Part shown: positions 45,995 to 57,485 of the stretch, piece by piece
Position numbering within the stretch: position 1 is the stretch's first letter
Layout of the letters: the number at the start of each line of letters is the position of its first letter
Assembly (NCBI GenBank): GCA_014529385.2
Contig: CM043952.1
Coordinates: 59,933,619 to 59,997,618, forward strand
Origin: Adiantum capillus-veneris
Taxonomy: Eukaryota > Streptophyta > Polypodiopsida > Polypodiales > Pteridaceae
Direction: 5' to 3'
DNA: 64,000 nucleotides
Notes under the pieces: generated by a model
What the model was told of the DNA's origin: nothing
What the model saw: the letters and a program-made list of their open reading frames with translations, nothing else
Database searches by the model: none
Made by a program: the position numbers and the translations under genes

Positions 45995-46240
45995 CGTCGC
46001 TATAACCGTCGCTATTTATGGCTCTGTAGCGTCGCTATGAGCATCGCTATAGACTTCTGTGTAAACGTCGCTATAACCGTCGCTATGACCGTCGCTATAT
46101 AGAGACGCTCGTAGCAACGCATATAGCGACGTCTATAGCGACGCTCTCGTAGCGACGGTTTTAGCGACGCCGGGGGTTATAAAAACCCAGTGTATTTCCG
46201 TCGCTAACAGCGTCACAAGAGCACACAACCTCTTTTAGTG
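45995..46240 (+). repeat. Right subterminal repeat array of CACTA A copy 2
   Basis: CGTCGCTATAA/GAC direct copies followed by inverted AGCGACG copies and CCGTCGCTAACAGCGTCAC, about 50 bp shorter than in copy 1 because several repeat units are missing near 46060-46140. Confidence 0.85.
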
Positions 46241-46243
46241 AAC

Positions 46244-47559
46244 AAATCTTGCACCCAAATGAATATGCAGATTATTTGACAGTATAGGTCAGTTGACAGT
46301 ATGGACTATTGGACAATACTAATTAATTAAAAAACATATCTCCTAGACTTTCTTTATAGGATCACCAAGCCTAGAAGTGGCCCTAAGATCAAGTCAGTTT
46401 GAGGATTCCTTAAAAATAGCTGGCATGATCAAGAGCCTGTATACAGAGACAATTTCTTTTAATGGTATCAAAGCTTAGGAATAGGGGGAGAAGAAAGGGA
46501 GTCAAGGATTCATTGCAGGCTTGGGAGGGCATGAGAAAGAGGGATTCCACGCACACAAGGGGCAAGCAGACCAGTGTGGTTTGTGACACCAATAAATCCA
46601 AACTCTATGTGTTACCTTGTAGAAGATTTTTCTCTTCTTTAGTGTGCCCTGAAGTTCTATTTGTCATGAGAGGTGTTCCTCTTCTTCTCTCTTATGCTAC
46701 CTGCACAGATGCCAACATCATAATCTCTTTCCTTCAAACTATATGGCCTTAGGGGGCCCAAATAAAAACCCTTAAAAAAATTTGGGCATCCCCATTACAG
46801 TTTCTTCCCGGAGAAGGGTAGCAGAATTATTGTAACTACGAAAGACTGTGCAAATTCCCAAGGGGATTAGTAAAGGGACATCCCGTTCTCCTCCTCGGCA
46901 AGAGAATTTTGGACGATTTATAGAAATATTTCTTGCCATTTTATATGTTGACAATAAGGCCTTCTTGTACAATATTGGATCAAAAATATGGAAGAAGTAA
47001 GCCATATTCAATTGAAGCTTAAATTTTTGCAACAAATTTGGCACGATGTCATCCCCCCAAGGATTATCAACAAATCACTACTTGAACTTGTGCCTCTTGG
47101 GGGTACATAGATGGTATGGAGGATGCAGGGGCTTCAAAGTGGGATGAGTTGCACCATGGCCATGAACTGTAATAGTATATTATGCGGATAAAAAGGGGCT
47201 ACGAGCATGACAACGACCATCATATAACAAACTTCCTTTGCACAATGATCATCACCATAAGCACAAAGAGTCCTTTCATGATTTGGAAACACCAAAGAAT
47301 GCTACAAGACCTTGTGGTCCTTTGTCAGTAGTAGATTTTTCCAAGGCCAATTAGAAGGATAGTTTATGCTTTAAATTCATATGTGACAAACATAATAAGC
47401 ATGATTTCTCATTGAACATGGGTAATGAATAGGGATGATAAAACCAAGGGCAATGACAAAGATGCAAGCAAACGTAAGAACAAATCTTTACACAGTATCC
47501 AATTACTGCCCTTATACCCATATATGAAGTATACTCAGGTAGAAGTTTCCCATTCTACT
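46244..47559. other. Mostly unassigned sequence with a PBS-like motif
   Basis: TGGTATCAAAGC occurs at 46463-46474 on the plus strand, identical to the PBS at 20053, but the preceding bases do not end in CA and no LTR was found. Open frames at 46462-46752 (plus) and 46772-47044 (minus) show no recognisable domain. Confidence 0.35.
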
Positions 47560-47915
47560 GAAGCACATGAGTGGTTACTAACAACTTTAACATGGTAGCA
47601 GCCAGTGTTTCCACGTGAATTGGTTTACTTACATGATTTTATTAATGGTCGTAAGCTTCATATGCTCATTGATGATGGGAAAACCCATAAATTTCTAAAT
47701 CATGCTTTCGTGAAGTGCTTGAAGCTCCCACAAACAAAGAGCACTCATAGTTATATGGTGTCTCACATGCAAGGGCCATTGGCATATATAAGGGACACTA
47801 TGGTTAAGTATGTACAACTAGAAGTTAGAGGCAAGACGGAAGGGAAAACCATGCTCCACCCAACCTTCCGTGTGTATACTTATAGGCAGGCCCCCGTGCG
47901 GGGGCGACACCTATG
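47560..47915 (+). pseudogene. Gypsy retropepsin-like fragment
   Basis: Plus-strand FINGRKLHMLIDDGKTHKF followed by LNHAFVKCLKL resembles the protease region between gag and RT of gypsy elements; the active-site triplet reads D-D-G, and the following Ser/Thr/Ala position is Lys. The upstream EAHEWLL stretch is separated by a TAG at about 47596. No RT follows. Orientation is opposite to the integrase remnant at 48050-48990. Confidence 0.6.
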
Positions 47916-48049
47916 ATAAGGAGTACGTAAATCATGATGTCCAAGAATGTGCTTGGGTTCATGCAGCTGGGGGTTGGAAGTTCAATGAATCTGGCCAAAA
48001 CTTAATGATCAATTACATTGTCATCCCTATGAAAGAGTTTACATAAATG

Positions 48050-48990
48050 ACTTACGTGCAAAACCAGATGAATGCGAGAGTGCGCATGGAAAGAAAAGTT
48101 TGTAGGCCATGTCACCAGCTCGCTTGAGTATTTTGAATGGACCACAATATCTAGGAGATAGCTTAGGTGTAGGACTAGTTCTTAAACTTTTTGAATGCTC
48201 TCAAATACATATGAATACGTCTTCATCTTTTGTGAAAGTGATTTGCCGATGTTTCTCATCCACATATTTCTTGTATATGTCCTCTAATTTTTCAACATTT
48301 TGAAGATAAATTTTCATCATATCCATATGGTCTTGGATAAATTTGATAACTGGTGTTCTAGGTTGAGAAACGTACATAAGCATGAAGGAACTAAACCTAG
48401 TCATCACAGTCCTCCAATTTTGAATCATAATCGCTTACAACATTTTTGGGCAATCCATATAATCTATACAAATTTTCAACAAACAAGCTGGCTAAATTTG
48501 GAGTTTTAATGGTGGGATTGGTTGGAATAGCCTTACAAAGTTTATTCAACCTATCTATAATCACCCATACTGGTTCATGACCTCGTACGGTGGGAGGTAG
48601 ACCCATAATAAAATCCCAAGAGATACTCTCCCATTTATGATTGGGAATCTCCAAAGGATGCAAGATACCTCTTTCCTCTAGGCACTCTACCTTATTAACT
48701 TGAATTTTTTGGCAATCCAAGATAGTATTGAACATACCCATGTAAGCCTTGCTAGTAAATCTATTATCATGGCACCTTGCACTTGGACTCTCTTGACTTT
48801 CATAAAGAATTTGGAGCCAAATGTCTGCATCTATCGGTAAAAAAACTCTCCTCTTGTGAAGTAGGTACTCATCATCAATGGAAAAATTCTTCCATCTACT
48901 TAGCTTGTATCATTTAAAAGAGGAGCCACAAGTGTGGAGGTAGTAGACACACTTTCTAGCACAATCTAGAGTGGTAACATTTTTCTAGCT
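48050..48990 (-). pseudogene. Gypsy integrase fragment
   Basis: Minus strand. Zinc-domain remnants near 48770-48700 are followed by the catalytic core: WESISWDFIMGLP (first Asp), VIIDRLNKL, and LPKNVVSDYDSK (second Asp, in a changed SDRD context), at 48640-48430. DD35E integrases need a third acidic residue, which falls in the damaged stretch after 48428. The C-terminal part reads KYVDEKHRQ and, in another frame, PRYCGPFKIL. Several frameshifts and a lost core make it non-functional. Confidence 0.8.
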
Positions 48991-49189
48991 TCACATATAT
49001 GCGCACTATCATAATGTGTTATAATCTTAATCATATATCACGAAGGAACTTGGAAGTTTGGTTTGTGATAAGTGATAAGTACAAAATGACAGTTGGTCGT
49101 GAGAAAATTTGGTTCAGGCTACCCCATTATATGATCAACACGCAGTTCTCGCTTTGCACTGAGAATAGATAGGTTTTTGTCTTTGTCGT

Positions 49190-52100
49190 TGGGATGGGGG
49201 GAAAAGGTACAACACCCGGTACACAATATGACGGCCTCTTTATAGCCCAGGGATCAATCCACAACCCTAGCCATACAAAAACACACACACAACTGCCCAA
49301 TCGGCAAACGACTATTGCACGCACCCAGTCTCAGATAACCCCGACTTCCATACCCAATCGTAAAGCATAACATGATAGCTTCTATCCATAACCCCTTAAA
49401 ACACCAAATACCTCCTATAAATGCACCTCAAAGTCGACTGAATGACGCACACTCTTGTCCAATATTTGGCATGCACAGTACCCAAATTTATGCAATTCAA
49501 AAACCGATTGAAAACCCCAATCTTCTGTAAAAACCTCTCTAGCATACAGCCCCTTCTATGAGAAGCGGACATCTGCTTTGCGTATACAACTATTTCCTAG
49601 GGAACTCATACATGACCAATATACAGACTTTTGCATACATGAAGGAGAAAAACGGACAATATTTTTGAGCAAACACTGCAGGGGTTTAAAGACTATAAAT
49701 ATGGAGATCGGATTGGCCGCAATTAGCGAGCGTGTAGTGATCGATGCTCCTCCAAGAACTTTTCTCCCGCCGCCTTGCCAAGATTTCTCCTTCTCGTGCT
49801 TGGATTTAGAGGCCTTCTCATGTGCTACGGCAGGCCTGGTTTCCGCCCTCGTGGACCCCTACTTGCAACAATATCCCCCGTCCTGCCTTTTTTCACGGCT
49901 CCCCTTCCTGCTAATTTCATTGCCATGGTGACCAAATTACTACCTGCACTTTTATAGTCCTTTTGCTCACAAGCTTACAGACCTCTCCAAGCCCACGATC
50001 GTGCAGTTCTCTGTGGCCTCCTATACCGAGGGAGCTCTCTTTCTTCAGTCCACACCCCTTTCAAGACATTCGCAATTTACTTTGCAGTGTTGAGGGCTTC
50101 TCCTCAGGTATCTTATCCTTCTACTTTTGCAGGTGTCGACCCACCCCTGTGATACCAGTTACTAGTGCTTGGCTTTTTCTTTATGTGGAGGTTTCCACCA
50201 TTCTCATAGCTGGTAGCCCTTCGATCTCTTGCAGGGATCACCCTTGCAATCGGTGAGCTTCCTCATGTAGCCCTCAGACCTCAAAGGCCCGCCTCCCTCC
50301 TTCACCTTGCTTGTAACCCAGCTCACAACCCTGCACGTCAAGCTATCTCCAACTCACGACCATTGTCTCTGTAGTGATTCTCTGATGCCTTCAGACCTAT
50401 GTAGCTTCCAACCATAACCTCCTCAAGCCTGCGTTGCTAGATCGCACCCAATACAGGTCTAGGTCGGGGCTCATCTCGGCCCTTCAACTTCTACCACCTT
50501 CCTTGGAATTGCCCCTCTCTGGGCTCCTCTCTGATCACCCCTGCTTCTCCGCCCCATGTTGGTGAGCCTCCTCATGCCCTCCTGTGGCACTGCCCTGCAG
50601 CAGACCCGCCACCCTCCAACCCCTTCATTTTGATGGGCTGCATCCCTCGTTTTTCTTCAGTCCTCGGCCTCCCTCCCTTTTTCGGCCTACTGTCCATGGT
50701 ATCTCGCCCCATGCTACACTTCTCATGCCGCCTTGTCACCACACAGATGGCACCCCTCCTCTCGCATGCCGGGAAAATGGCCGCCCTTTCCATGCTCGGC
50801 CTCCTTTCCTTTCCTTGACTCTCCATATATCTGGCACACTTGCTCACCTTCCTTCCCACATTAACACTAGAATGGTAACCTAACAAGACATAAAAGTGTC
50901 CTTCCAGGGTTTTGGGAAAAAATCCAAAACCATAGTAGATCCACTCATTTTGAAAAATCCTTTCATGAGCTTATAGTTCAATAACTACTACATATGGAAA
51001 AAATGAGAAACTTGTAATTTTTATCATCCCTTGGTCACTAAGCCTCCAAAGTTGATGGACCAGTGCATTTTGCCCAAAATAGCAATTTCTTACGGTTGAT
51101 TGCATATAAATAAGAGTGGAGATTTTTGTAGGACATGAGATAAAATGCCCCGTTAACTTCAATGGGTTGGTGACCAAAACATATGGTTGCTTTTACCTCA
51201 CTAATGTTTTTTTGGGCAAAAAAAATAGGTACAAAAAAAGTTGCATTTTTGCCATTCTGCAGACCTATCATCAAAGTTTCTATAGTCACGCTCAATACAG
51301 ATACTATATACATGTTTTCTTAGTTCCCTTTGGGCCTCTGGATTCAAAAGGAGCCATGGAGCATGTCAAAAGGATAATGGATCTCTTACAATTGGAACCT
51401 TGGGGGCAATGATAAAGTGCTAAATACAGCAAACATGAAAAAACTAGGTTTAGCATTATGACCTCTAGAAACCCATAGAAACTACTCAATATCTAGCCAA
51501 GTTTGTAGTCTATGATTAGATATGGTCACTACCTACAAAATACACACAATTGGCCTAAGAAACTAGCAATATTGAGAAAGTTATACTTGCTACTCTAAAA
51601 TGTATCGTATTCTTAAGCAATCAAAAAACTCAACCATCATCATATACTATGCTAATAGCATATTAGGTCCCCCAAAACTCACGGAAGATTAGTTTTATGT
51701 TATATATTACACTTACACAATCAAAATTGAATTTAGATATCAAGAAAGCCACCAAAAAAATCATAAAAGTGCTAATTTTGGTCAAAAAACAAGATTATGC
51801 AATTCTTGTAAATTGGTCATAACTTTCAATTTTAACACTTATCTCTCCCTACAAGCATCAAAACATGTTGAGAACTATGAAGGCGTAACCTCTAGCCATC
51901 TAAACCTCACAAACATGAAGTTTAGATTGGTATAGTTGCCAAAAATTGAAAAAAAGCCAAAAACAGGACCCGTTTTTTCACACAGTTTAGGTTCAAAAAT
52001 GTTGTACAAGAGTAAGGTTAATGGTGAGATCGATACTCAAAAAAAAAAGCTAAGTTTTTTTCAGCTCATAAGGCAACTTTGTGGATATATAGCACCTAGA

Positions 52101-52664
52101 AATTCATTTTCATACTCTTCAAATAATTCAAGCAAAATGGTGACTTAACAGGATACAAAAGTGTCCAAGGACATAAAAGTGTCCTGTTACCATTCTAGTG
52201 TTAAGCGACGCCATGCAATAAAAGTATTCAAAACTTTTTTTCTCTTTAAACTCCCTCGGCTTGGTGAACATTCCCACCGAAAGCAATCGACACTCGGCCA
52301 TATTGATAACGGCCTTTCATACCATACCACAAGAGCGCATGCTCCTATACCAAGGCTTGATAGCCACAAAAGAGCATAAAAAGTAGCTCTGAGGTGCCAA
52401 GATACCTACAAAGAGCCGCATTTGGCATACACATCCTGGCAGTAGAGTGTTGTGCAGACATCCTGCCCCAAATCCCATATCACAAACCTGATAGCACCTC
52501 TATCCAGCATTCCTTGTCTCATTCCCAAGCTTGTGATATCAACACTTGCTCGTGTTACCTGGCTCCATCAAATAACTGCCCAATGTACCTATCACTTGCC
52601 TCCAAACGGCCATGCCCGCACCTCTTGCACTTCCATAGGTCGACCATCTTCAGTTGTACCATCA
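49190..52664 (-). repeat. Left LTR (3' LTR in element sense), about 2135 bp plus a 1.34-kb insertion
   Basis: TGGGATGGGGG...GTACCATCA. Compared with the right LTR it carries about 138 extra bases at roughly 49870-50010 (lost from the right copy) and a TTAA-flanked transposon at 50865-52200. The open frames in it are not conserved and I do not call genes. Confidence 0.88.
50865..52200. mobile_element. TTAA-flanked DNA transposon with piggyBac-like ends, no transposase
   Basis: Perfect 15-bp terminal inverted repeats, CACTAGAATGGTAAC at 50865 and its complement ending at 52200, with TTAA immediately outside on both sides (50861-50864 and 52201-52204). The matching place in the right LTR (55986-55994) reads CACAGTAAGCG, with no element and one tetranucleotide, so the insertion is clear. 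Subterminal copies of GGACATAAAAGTGTCC lie at 50887-50901 (one base short), 52151-52166 (variant) and 52169-52184. TTAA duplication is the mark of piggyBac; a TA duplication with a longer TIR cannot be excluded because TTAA is a palindrome. A CACTA origin is disfavoured: its 3-bp flanks, TAA and TTA, differ. No transposase is recognisable in 1336 bp. Confidence 0.75.
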
Positions 52665-52796
52665 TTGCCGAACCCCTCGTTGAGCATTCATGCTCAACCG
52701 TAGCATTATTTAGATAATATATCATTGCATAAGAAGAAACTGATAGATACATTGTACAAGAGCTAGATAAATAGCAGTAGATAGAAAGAGAGAGAT

Positions 52797-53780
52797 TTAG
52801 TGTCTTCCGCACCCGCCTGGATCAAATGGAAAGCCATAGACCTTTCCAATTGTGATGCGAACTCCGCCAGGATCAAATACATGGCATTGAGCACAGCCAT
52901 GCATCCGTAGTATTTGCATATTCAACCATTTTTTTGCATCTGTAAACCCAAAAACAAGCCTCTCGTGCAGCTTGTCATAGCATTGATCTTCAACTACCTG
53001 TATCCATACGTTGTCTTCGTACACTGAATGAACCTGTACACCAACCTGCGAAGCATCTGCACCATACATCATGATCCTCTCACCTGCTAGAGAGTTCTCC
53101 ATAGCATAATCCTCTTTAAAAAAGCCTGGTAACCGATACAAAGATACCTGTAGAGCAACCTTCAACACCATATGTATCCATAGCATAGCATAAAGTAGGA
53201 ATACACTGCAATTGGCCTCCACTTGCTGCATATCCAAGCCTACATGTTTTCCAAGCATACCCTCTATTGTAGGTTCTTCAAATGGCATACACTCCATACC
53301 TAACTCACCATGCCAATCTTCATCCACTATAGCCTTTGATGCTTCATCTTCAACCACTTCGGGTGAGAGCAAATCGGATTGCTCAATCATTAGCTCTTGA
53401 ATGTCAACCTGCTCATCTAGGAGCGCTTCTACAACCTTATCATCAGCTAAGCAAGAAAGAAATCCATGATCTATCACCTTGTTCTCTGGTATGTTGACAT
53501 CGTCCACACCTTCTGGAATGCATTGCCGCTCTTCAATAAAATTGGTAGGGCAAGGTTGCCCATCCCCCTGGCTAGCTTCTTCCTGTACAGCTTCGACCAT
53601 CGCTTTGTCAACATCTTCAAACTTTTCCTGCGAGCTGTGATCCATAGCTTCATTTGATTCTTCATGCATACACTCTTCGGCTAGGACCTCATCCTTGCTA
53701 GCCGGGCTAACAAACTCTTGTACAGCAGCACACCAAACTGGAGGCACAAATTGAAATGAAGAACTGAAACGGCTTACCAA
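52797..53780 (-). CDS. Acidic 327-residue ORF of the non-autonomous retrotransposon, function unknown
   Basis: An uninterrupted minus-strand frame from ATG 53780 to a stop at 52797-52799, between the gag remnant and the 3' LTR, where pol would normally lie. Residues 25-170 are strongly acidic (Glu/Asp-rich, with EECMHEESNEAMDHSSQE). The C-terminal third is mixed, and its last 40 residues contain FDPGG twice (VFDPGGVRITIG and FPFDPGGCG). No zinc knuckle, protease or RT motif is visible, and I do not recognise the family. A frame this long amid decayed sequence could reflect selection or a recent insertion. The FDPGG pair may also come from a duplicated nucleotide tract. Confidence 0.5.
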   Translation of the reverse strand: MVSRFSSSFQFVPPVWCAAVQEFVSPASKDEVLAEECMHEESNEAMDHSSQEKFEDVDKAMVEAVQEEASQGDGQPCPTNFIEERQCIPEGVDDVNIPENKVIDHGFLSCLADDKVVEALLDEQVDIQELMIEQSDLLSPEVVEDEASKAIVDEDWHGELGMECMPFEEPTIEGMLGKHVGLDMQQVEANCSVFLLYAMLWIHMVLKVALQVSLYRLPGFFKEDYAMENSLAGERIMMYGADASQVGVQVHSVYEDNVWIQVVEDQCYDKLHERLVFGFTDAKKWLNMQILRMHGCAQCHVFDPGGVRITIGKVYGFPFDPGGCGRH

Positions 53781-53784
53781 TGAT

Positions 53785-54440
53785 TAAGCAACTATCTATT
53801 TTTGACGCTTGAACTCCCCTTTGGCTTCATGGCATGACGCAGCTCCTTTGTCGAGCTATATCCATAGTCTGTTGGCTTCAAAAAACCCATCCAGCTTCTT
53901 CTTTGCTTTCCTGCTCTTTGCCTTGGCTAAGGAGACAGCATCTGAATAACTTTCCATATCAGCAAGCTCGACCTTCTCTCTTATCTTTGAATGTAGAAAC
54001 TCCAAAAACCTCTCTAACTTAAAGTAGTCGTTGACTCGAGATTGTGTAGCAGCTTCTAATTGCTACCAAAAATCTTCAAATTGCTTTAAAAAGGTTGTTA
54101 ACTCACCGCTTACATCTTGCTTCAAAACCTTCAATGTTGCATCCAATTCTGCAAGGCAAAATTCTCTGCTTGAAGTCTTGGATAAACCGAGCTCGAACCA
54201 CCTTCCATGACTGCCGATCAGGAACTTCTAACCCCTCAAACCAAGCTTTGGCTTTCCCTCGCATCACCAGCGGCACAGCCTTTGCCTTGGCTTCATCGGT
54301 CAACATCCGCATTTGACAACATCCAGAGCTCTACATCTGAGATCCAATCTTCAACATCCTGTTCACCTGGGAACACCAACTCAAAATCTGGCACCATATT
54401 ACTGTACCACTCCATCACTTGAGCAATAAGTATATCCTCA
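53785..54440 (-). pseudogene. Gag remnant of the non-autonomous retrotransposon
   Basis: Minus strand from an ATG at 54415 (MEWYSNMVPDFELVFPGE), with QDVEDWISDVELWML and then, after a one-base frame change near 54300, LVMRGKAKAWFEGL and SWKVVRARFIQDFKQR, the core of the Retrotrans_gag family. It continues with TTFLKQFEDFW (near 54100-54060), a stop at about 54058, then KLERFLEFLHSKIREKVELA and KAKSRKAKKKLD. At least two stops and one frameshift. Confidence 0.8.
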
Positions 54441-54456
54441 ATGGGGGCACCACTAG

Positions 54457-56453
54457 TGGGATGGGGGAAAAACGTACAACACCCGATACACAATATGACG
54501 GCCTCTCTATAGCCCAGGAATCAACCCACACCCCTACTCATACAAAACACACACACAACTGCCCAATCGGCAAACGACTATATATTGCACACACCCTGTC
54601 TCAAACAACCCCGACTCCCATACACAATCGCAAAGCATAACATGATAGCTTCTATCCATAACCCCTTAAAACACCAAATACCTCCTATAAATGCACCTCA
54701 AAGTCGACCGATGCACTCTTGTCCAATATTTGGCATGCACAACACCCAAATTTATGCAATTCAAAAACCGATTGAAAACTCCAATCTTCTGTAAAAACCT
54801 ATCTAGCATACACCCCCTTCTATGGGAAGCGGACATCTCCTTTGCATATACTATTTCCTAGGGAACTCATACATGCCCAATATACATACTTTTGCATTCA
54901 TGAAGGAGAAAAACCGACAATATTTTTGAGCAAACACTGCAGGGGTTCAAAGACTATAATTATGGAGATCGGATTGTCCGCAATTAGAGAGCGTGTAGTG
55001 ATCGATGCTCCTCCAAGAACTTTGCTCCTGCCACCTTGCCAAGATTTCTCCTTCTCGTGCTTGGATTTAGAGGCCTTCTCATGTGCTACGGCAGGCCTGG
55101 TTTCCGCCCTCGTGGACCCCTACTTGCAGCAATATCTCTCCGTGGCCTCCTATATCGAGGGAGCTCTCTTTCTTCAGTCCACACCCCTTTCAAGACATTC
55201 CCAATTTACTTTGCAGCGTTGAGGGCTTCTTCTCGTCAGGTATCTTATCCTTCTACTTTTGCAGGTGTCGACCCACCCCTGTGATACCAGTTAGTAGTGC
55301 TTGGCTTTTTCTTTACGTGGAGGTCTCCATCATCCTCATAGCTAGCAGCCCTTCGATCTCTTGCAGGGATCACCCTTGCAATTGGTGAGCTTCCTCATGC
55401 AGCCCTCAGACCTCAAAGGCCCACCTCCCTCCTTCACCTTGCTTGTAACCCAGCTCACAACCCTGCCGGTCAAGCTATCTCAAACTCACGACCGTTTTCT
55501 CTGTAGTGACCTCTGATGCCTTCACACCTATGCAGCTTCCAACCATAACCTCCTCAAGCCTGTGTTGCCAGATCGCACCCAATACAGGTCTAGGTCGGGG
55601 CTCATTTCGGCCCTTCAACTTCTGCCACCTTCCTTGGAATTGCCCCTCTCTGGGCTCCTCTCTGATCACCCCTGCTTCTCCGCCCCATGTTGGTGAGCCT
55701 CCTCATGCCCTCTTGTGGCACTGCCCTGCAGCAGACCCGCCACCCTCCAACCCCTTCATTTTGATGGGCTGCATCCCTTATTTTTCTTCAGTACTTGGCC
55801 TCCTTCCCTTTTTCGGCCTACTGTCCATGGTATCTCGCCCCATGCTACACTTCTCATGCCGCCTTGCCACCTCACAGATGGCGCCCGTCCTCTCGCATGC
55901 CGGGCAAATGGCCGCCCTTTCCATGCTCTTCCTCCTTTTCTTTCCTTGACTCCATACATCTGGCACACTTGCTCACCTTCCTTCCCACAGTAAGCGACGC
56001 CATGGAATAAAAGTATTCAAAAGGTTTTTTCGCTTTAAACTCCCTCAGCTTGGTGAACATTCCCACCGAAAGCAATCGACACTCGACCATATTGATAACG
56101 GCCTTTCATACCATACCACAATAGTGTATGCTCCTTTACCAAGGCTTGATAGCCACAAAAGAGCATAAAAAGTAGCTCCGAGGTGCCAAGATACCTGCAA
56201 AGAGCCACATTTGGCATACACATCCTGGCAGTAGAGTGTCGTGCAAACATCCTTCCCCAAATCCCATATCACAAACCTGATAGCACCTCTATCCAGCATC
56301 CCTTGTCTCATTCCCAAGCTTGTGATATCAACACTTTCTCCTGTCACCTGGCTCCATCAAATAACTGCCCAATGTACATATCACTTGCCTGCAAACGGCC
56401 ATGCCCAGACCTCTTGCACTTCCATAGGTCAACCATCTTCAGCTGTACCATCA
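54457..56453 (-). repeat. Right LTR (5' LTR in element sense), 1997 bp
   Basis: TGGGATGGGGG...GTACCATCA, highly similar to the left LTR. It lacks about 138 bp and the TTAA element, so it preserves the empty site at 55986-55994. The minus-strand bases just inside, TGGTGCCCCC (54452-54443), could be a primer binding site four bases from the LTR, a weak match. Confidence 0.88.
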
Positions 56454-56649
56454 TGATCAATCTTTTTTTACATATTTTACTTAATTAATATGAAAAATAT
56501 GACTTAAGCCTCTAGTGAGGATCTCAGATGAGGTGGTGATGACAGAATTTTTTTGAAAATACAATCTATATATAAACAACATGCTGCCCAATTTTCTTTG
56601 GATAGCACTTGTACGTAAAGTAATAAGTATTCTCATGATAGGGGTGGCA

Positions 56650-56651
<2 letters not shown>

Positions 56652-56733
<82 letters not shown>

Positions 56734-56736
56734 ACA
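56652..56736. repeat. (CT)n-(CA)n microsatellite
   Basis: CT to about 56709, then CA to about 56734. Confidence 0.95.
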
Positions 56737-57216
56737 TTTAAACATGATAGTTTGTTTTAACCCTTAGTAGATGAGAGCTTTCTGTCTCATTTCAAATTCT
56801 TGTTCGGAATCCCTATCCAGCATTTTCATTATGAGTATCCTTGACAAGGATTGGTTTTCCACCATGTAGACCCTACCCTTGGGATGGAGGAGGGCCACAC
56901 ACATACACACAAACACACACACAAAACTTGATTAGTAATTGAGTCATTTGGGTTTCACGTACCTTTATTTCTCTCCATCTCTTTCTATGTGTTACCCTTG
57001 GGAGCATGCCGAAAAATGGCATGTGATCTAACACCGCTACCCTCTTGGAAATTTACTATATGTAGTTTCATAACGTTGTCTCGAGTTCATATCAAGGATG
57101 GAATCTGCTAAAGTCTACACCTATTTCACTAGATATGGTGATATCTGGATATGAGCCATACACACTCTACATTGTCTTCAATTGGGCTCAGTGGCATGTA
57201 GGTATGAGTGACAATC
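56737..57216 (+). repeat. Duplicated block, part 1, left copy
   Basis: About 480 bases (AGATGAGAGCTTTCTGTCTC ... GTAGGTATGAG) repeated at 58527-58998 in the same orientation with small differences. Non-coding; no element ends recognised. Confidence 0.8.
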
Positions 57217-57485
57217 TAAATGGTATCAAATATCTTGAACAACTTGGTTGTAATCTTTCAATCTCTCACACATGTTTTTGGGTCGGGAAGTTTGGTTTTT
57301 TGCAGCTAACGCTAACTATTTTCACATTCATGATGCTAAGTGTACAATTGTAGCATTATGGCAATAGCTAAGTATACTCACATTAGTGAATTTGGTATAG
57401 TTAATTGTTATGTAACACTTTCCTTTTTTGGTGAATAAATGCATAACTTTTGGAAGTGGTGCTAGTATTTTACTCTGAAATCACT
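57217..57485 (+). repeat. Duplicated block, part 2, left copy
   Basis: TCAAATATCTTGAACAAC ... TTTACTCTGAAA, repeated at 60769-61022. In this left copy parts 1 and 2 are adjacent; in the right copy about 1.77 kb lies between them. Confidence 0.8.

Larger units (their letters stand above)
40582..46240 (+). mobile_element. CACTA element family A, copy 2, internal-deletion derivative
   Basis: Starts CACTACAAGAGG and ends CCTCTTTTAGTG (one mismatch), flanked by the target duplication AAC (40579-40581 and 46241-46243). It is collinear and closely similar to copy 1 except for a deletion of about 2.4 kb: copy 1 positions 5631-8066 are absent, joined at the shared pentamer CATAC (44974-44978). Two nonsense codons in the transposase, the deletion and a lost splice acceptor make it non-autonomous; its ends are nearly intact. 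Confidence 0.95.
49190..56453 (-). mobile_element. Non-autonomous LTR retrotransposon (gag plus an extra ORF, no pol)
   Basis: Two long direct repeats bound it: 49190-52664 (containing a later insertion) and 54457-56453, each beginning TGGGATGGGGG and ending GTACCATCA in plus orientation. The gag runs on the minus strand, so the 5' LTR is the right one. The internal part is only 1.8 kb, with gag remnants and one long ORF and no protease, RT or integrase recognisable. This is the layout of LARD-like non-autonomous elements that rely on proteins from a relative. Flanking pentamers GTCGT and TGATC do not match, so the target duplication is not confirmed. Confidence 0.8.

Noticed and set aside
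46463-46474. A third copia element starting at a PBS-like TGGTATCAAAGC
   Set aside because: The bases before it do not end in CA and no LTR or gag is recognisable; a 12-base match is not enough.
47887-47905. GC-rich hairpin GCCCCCGTGCGGGGGC as a terminator or riboswitch
   Set aside because: An isolated short palindrome in decayed retroelement sequence; such terminators do not apply to nuclear plant genes.
49578-50256. Open frames of about 100 codons in the long LTRs, also at 54842-55388
   Set aside because: They are not conserved between the two LTRs, shifting at the 138-bp difference, and have no recognisable domain.
50865-52200. Reading the TTAA element as a CACTA transposon because its ends start CACTA
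   Set aside because: CACTA elements make a 3-bp duplication, but the flanking triplets are TAA and TTA; the empty site supports TTAA (or TA).
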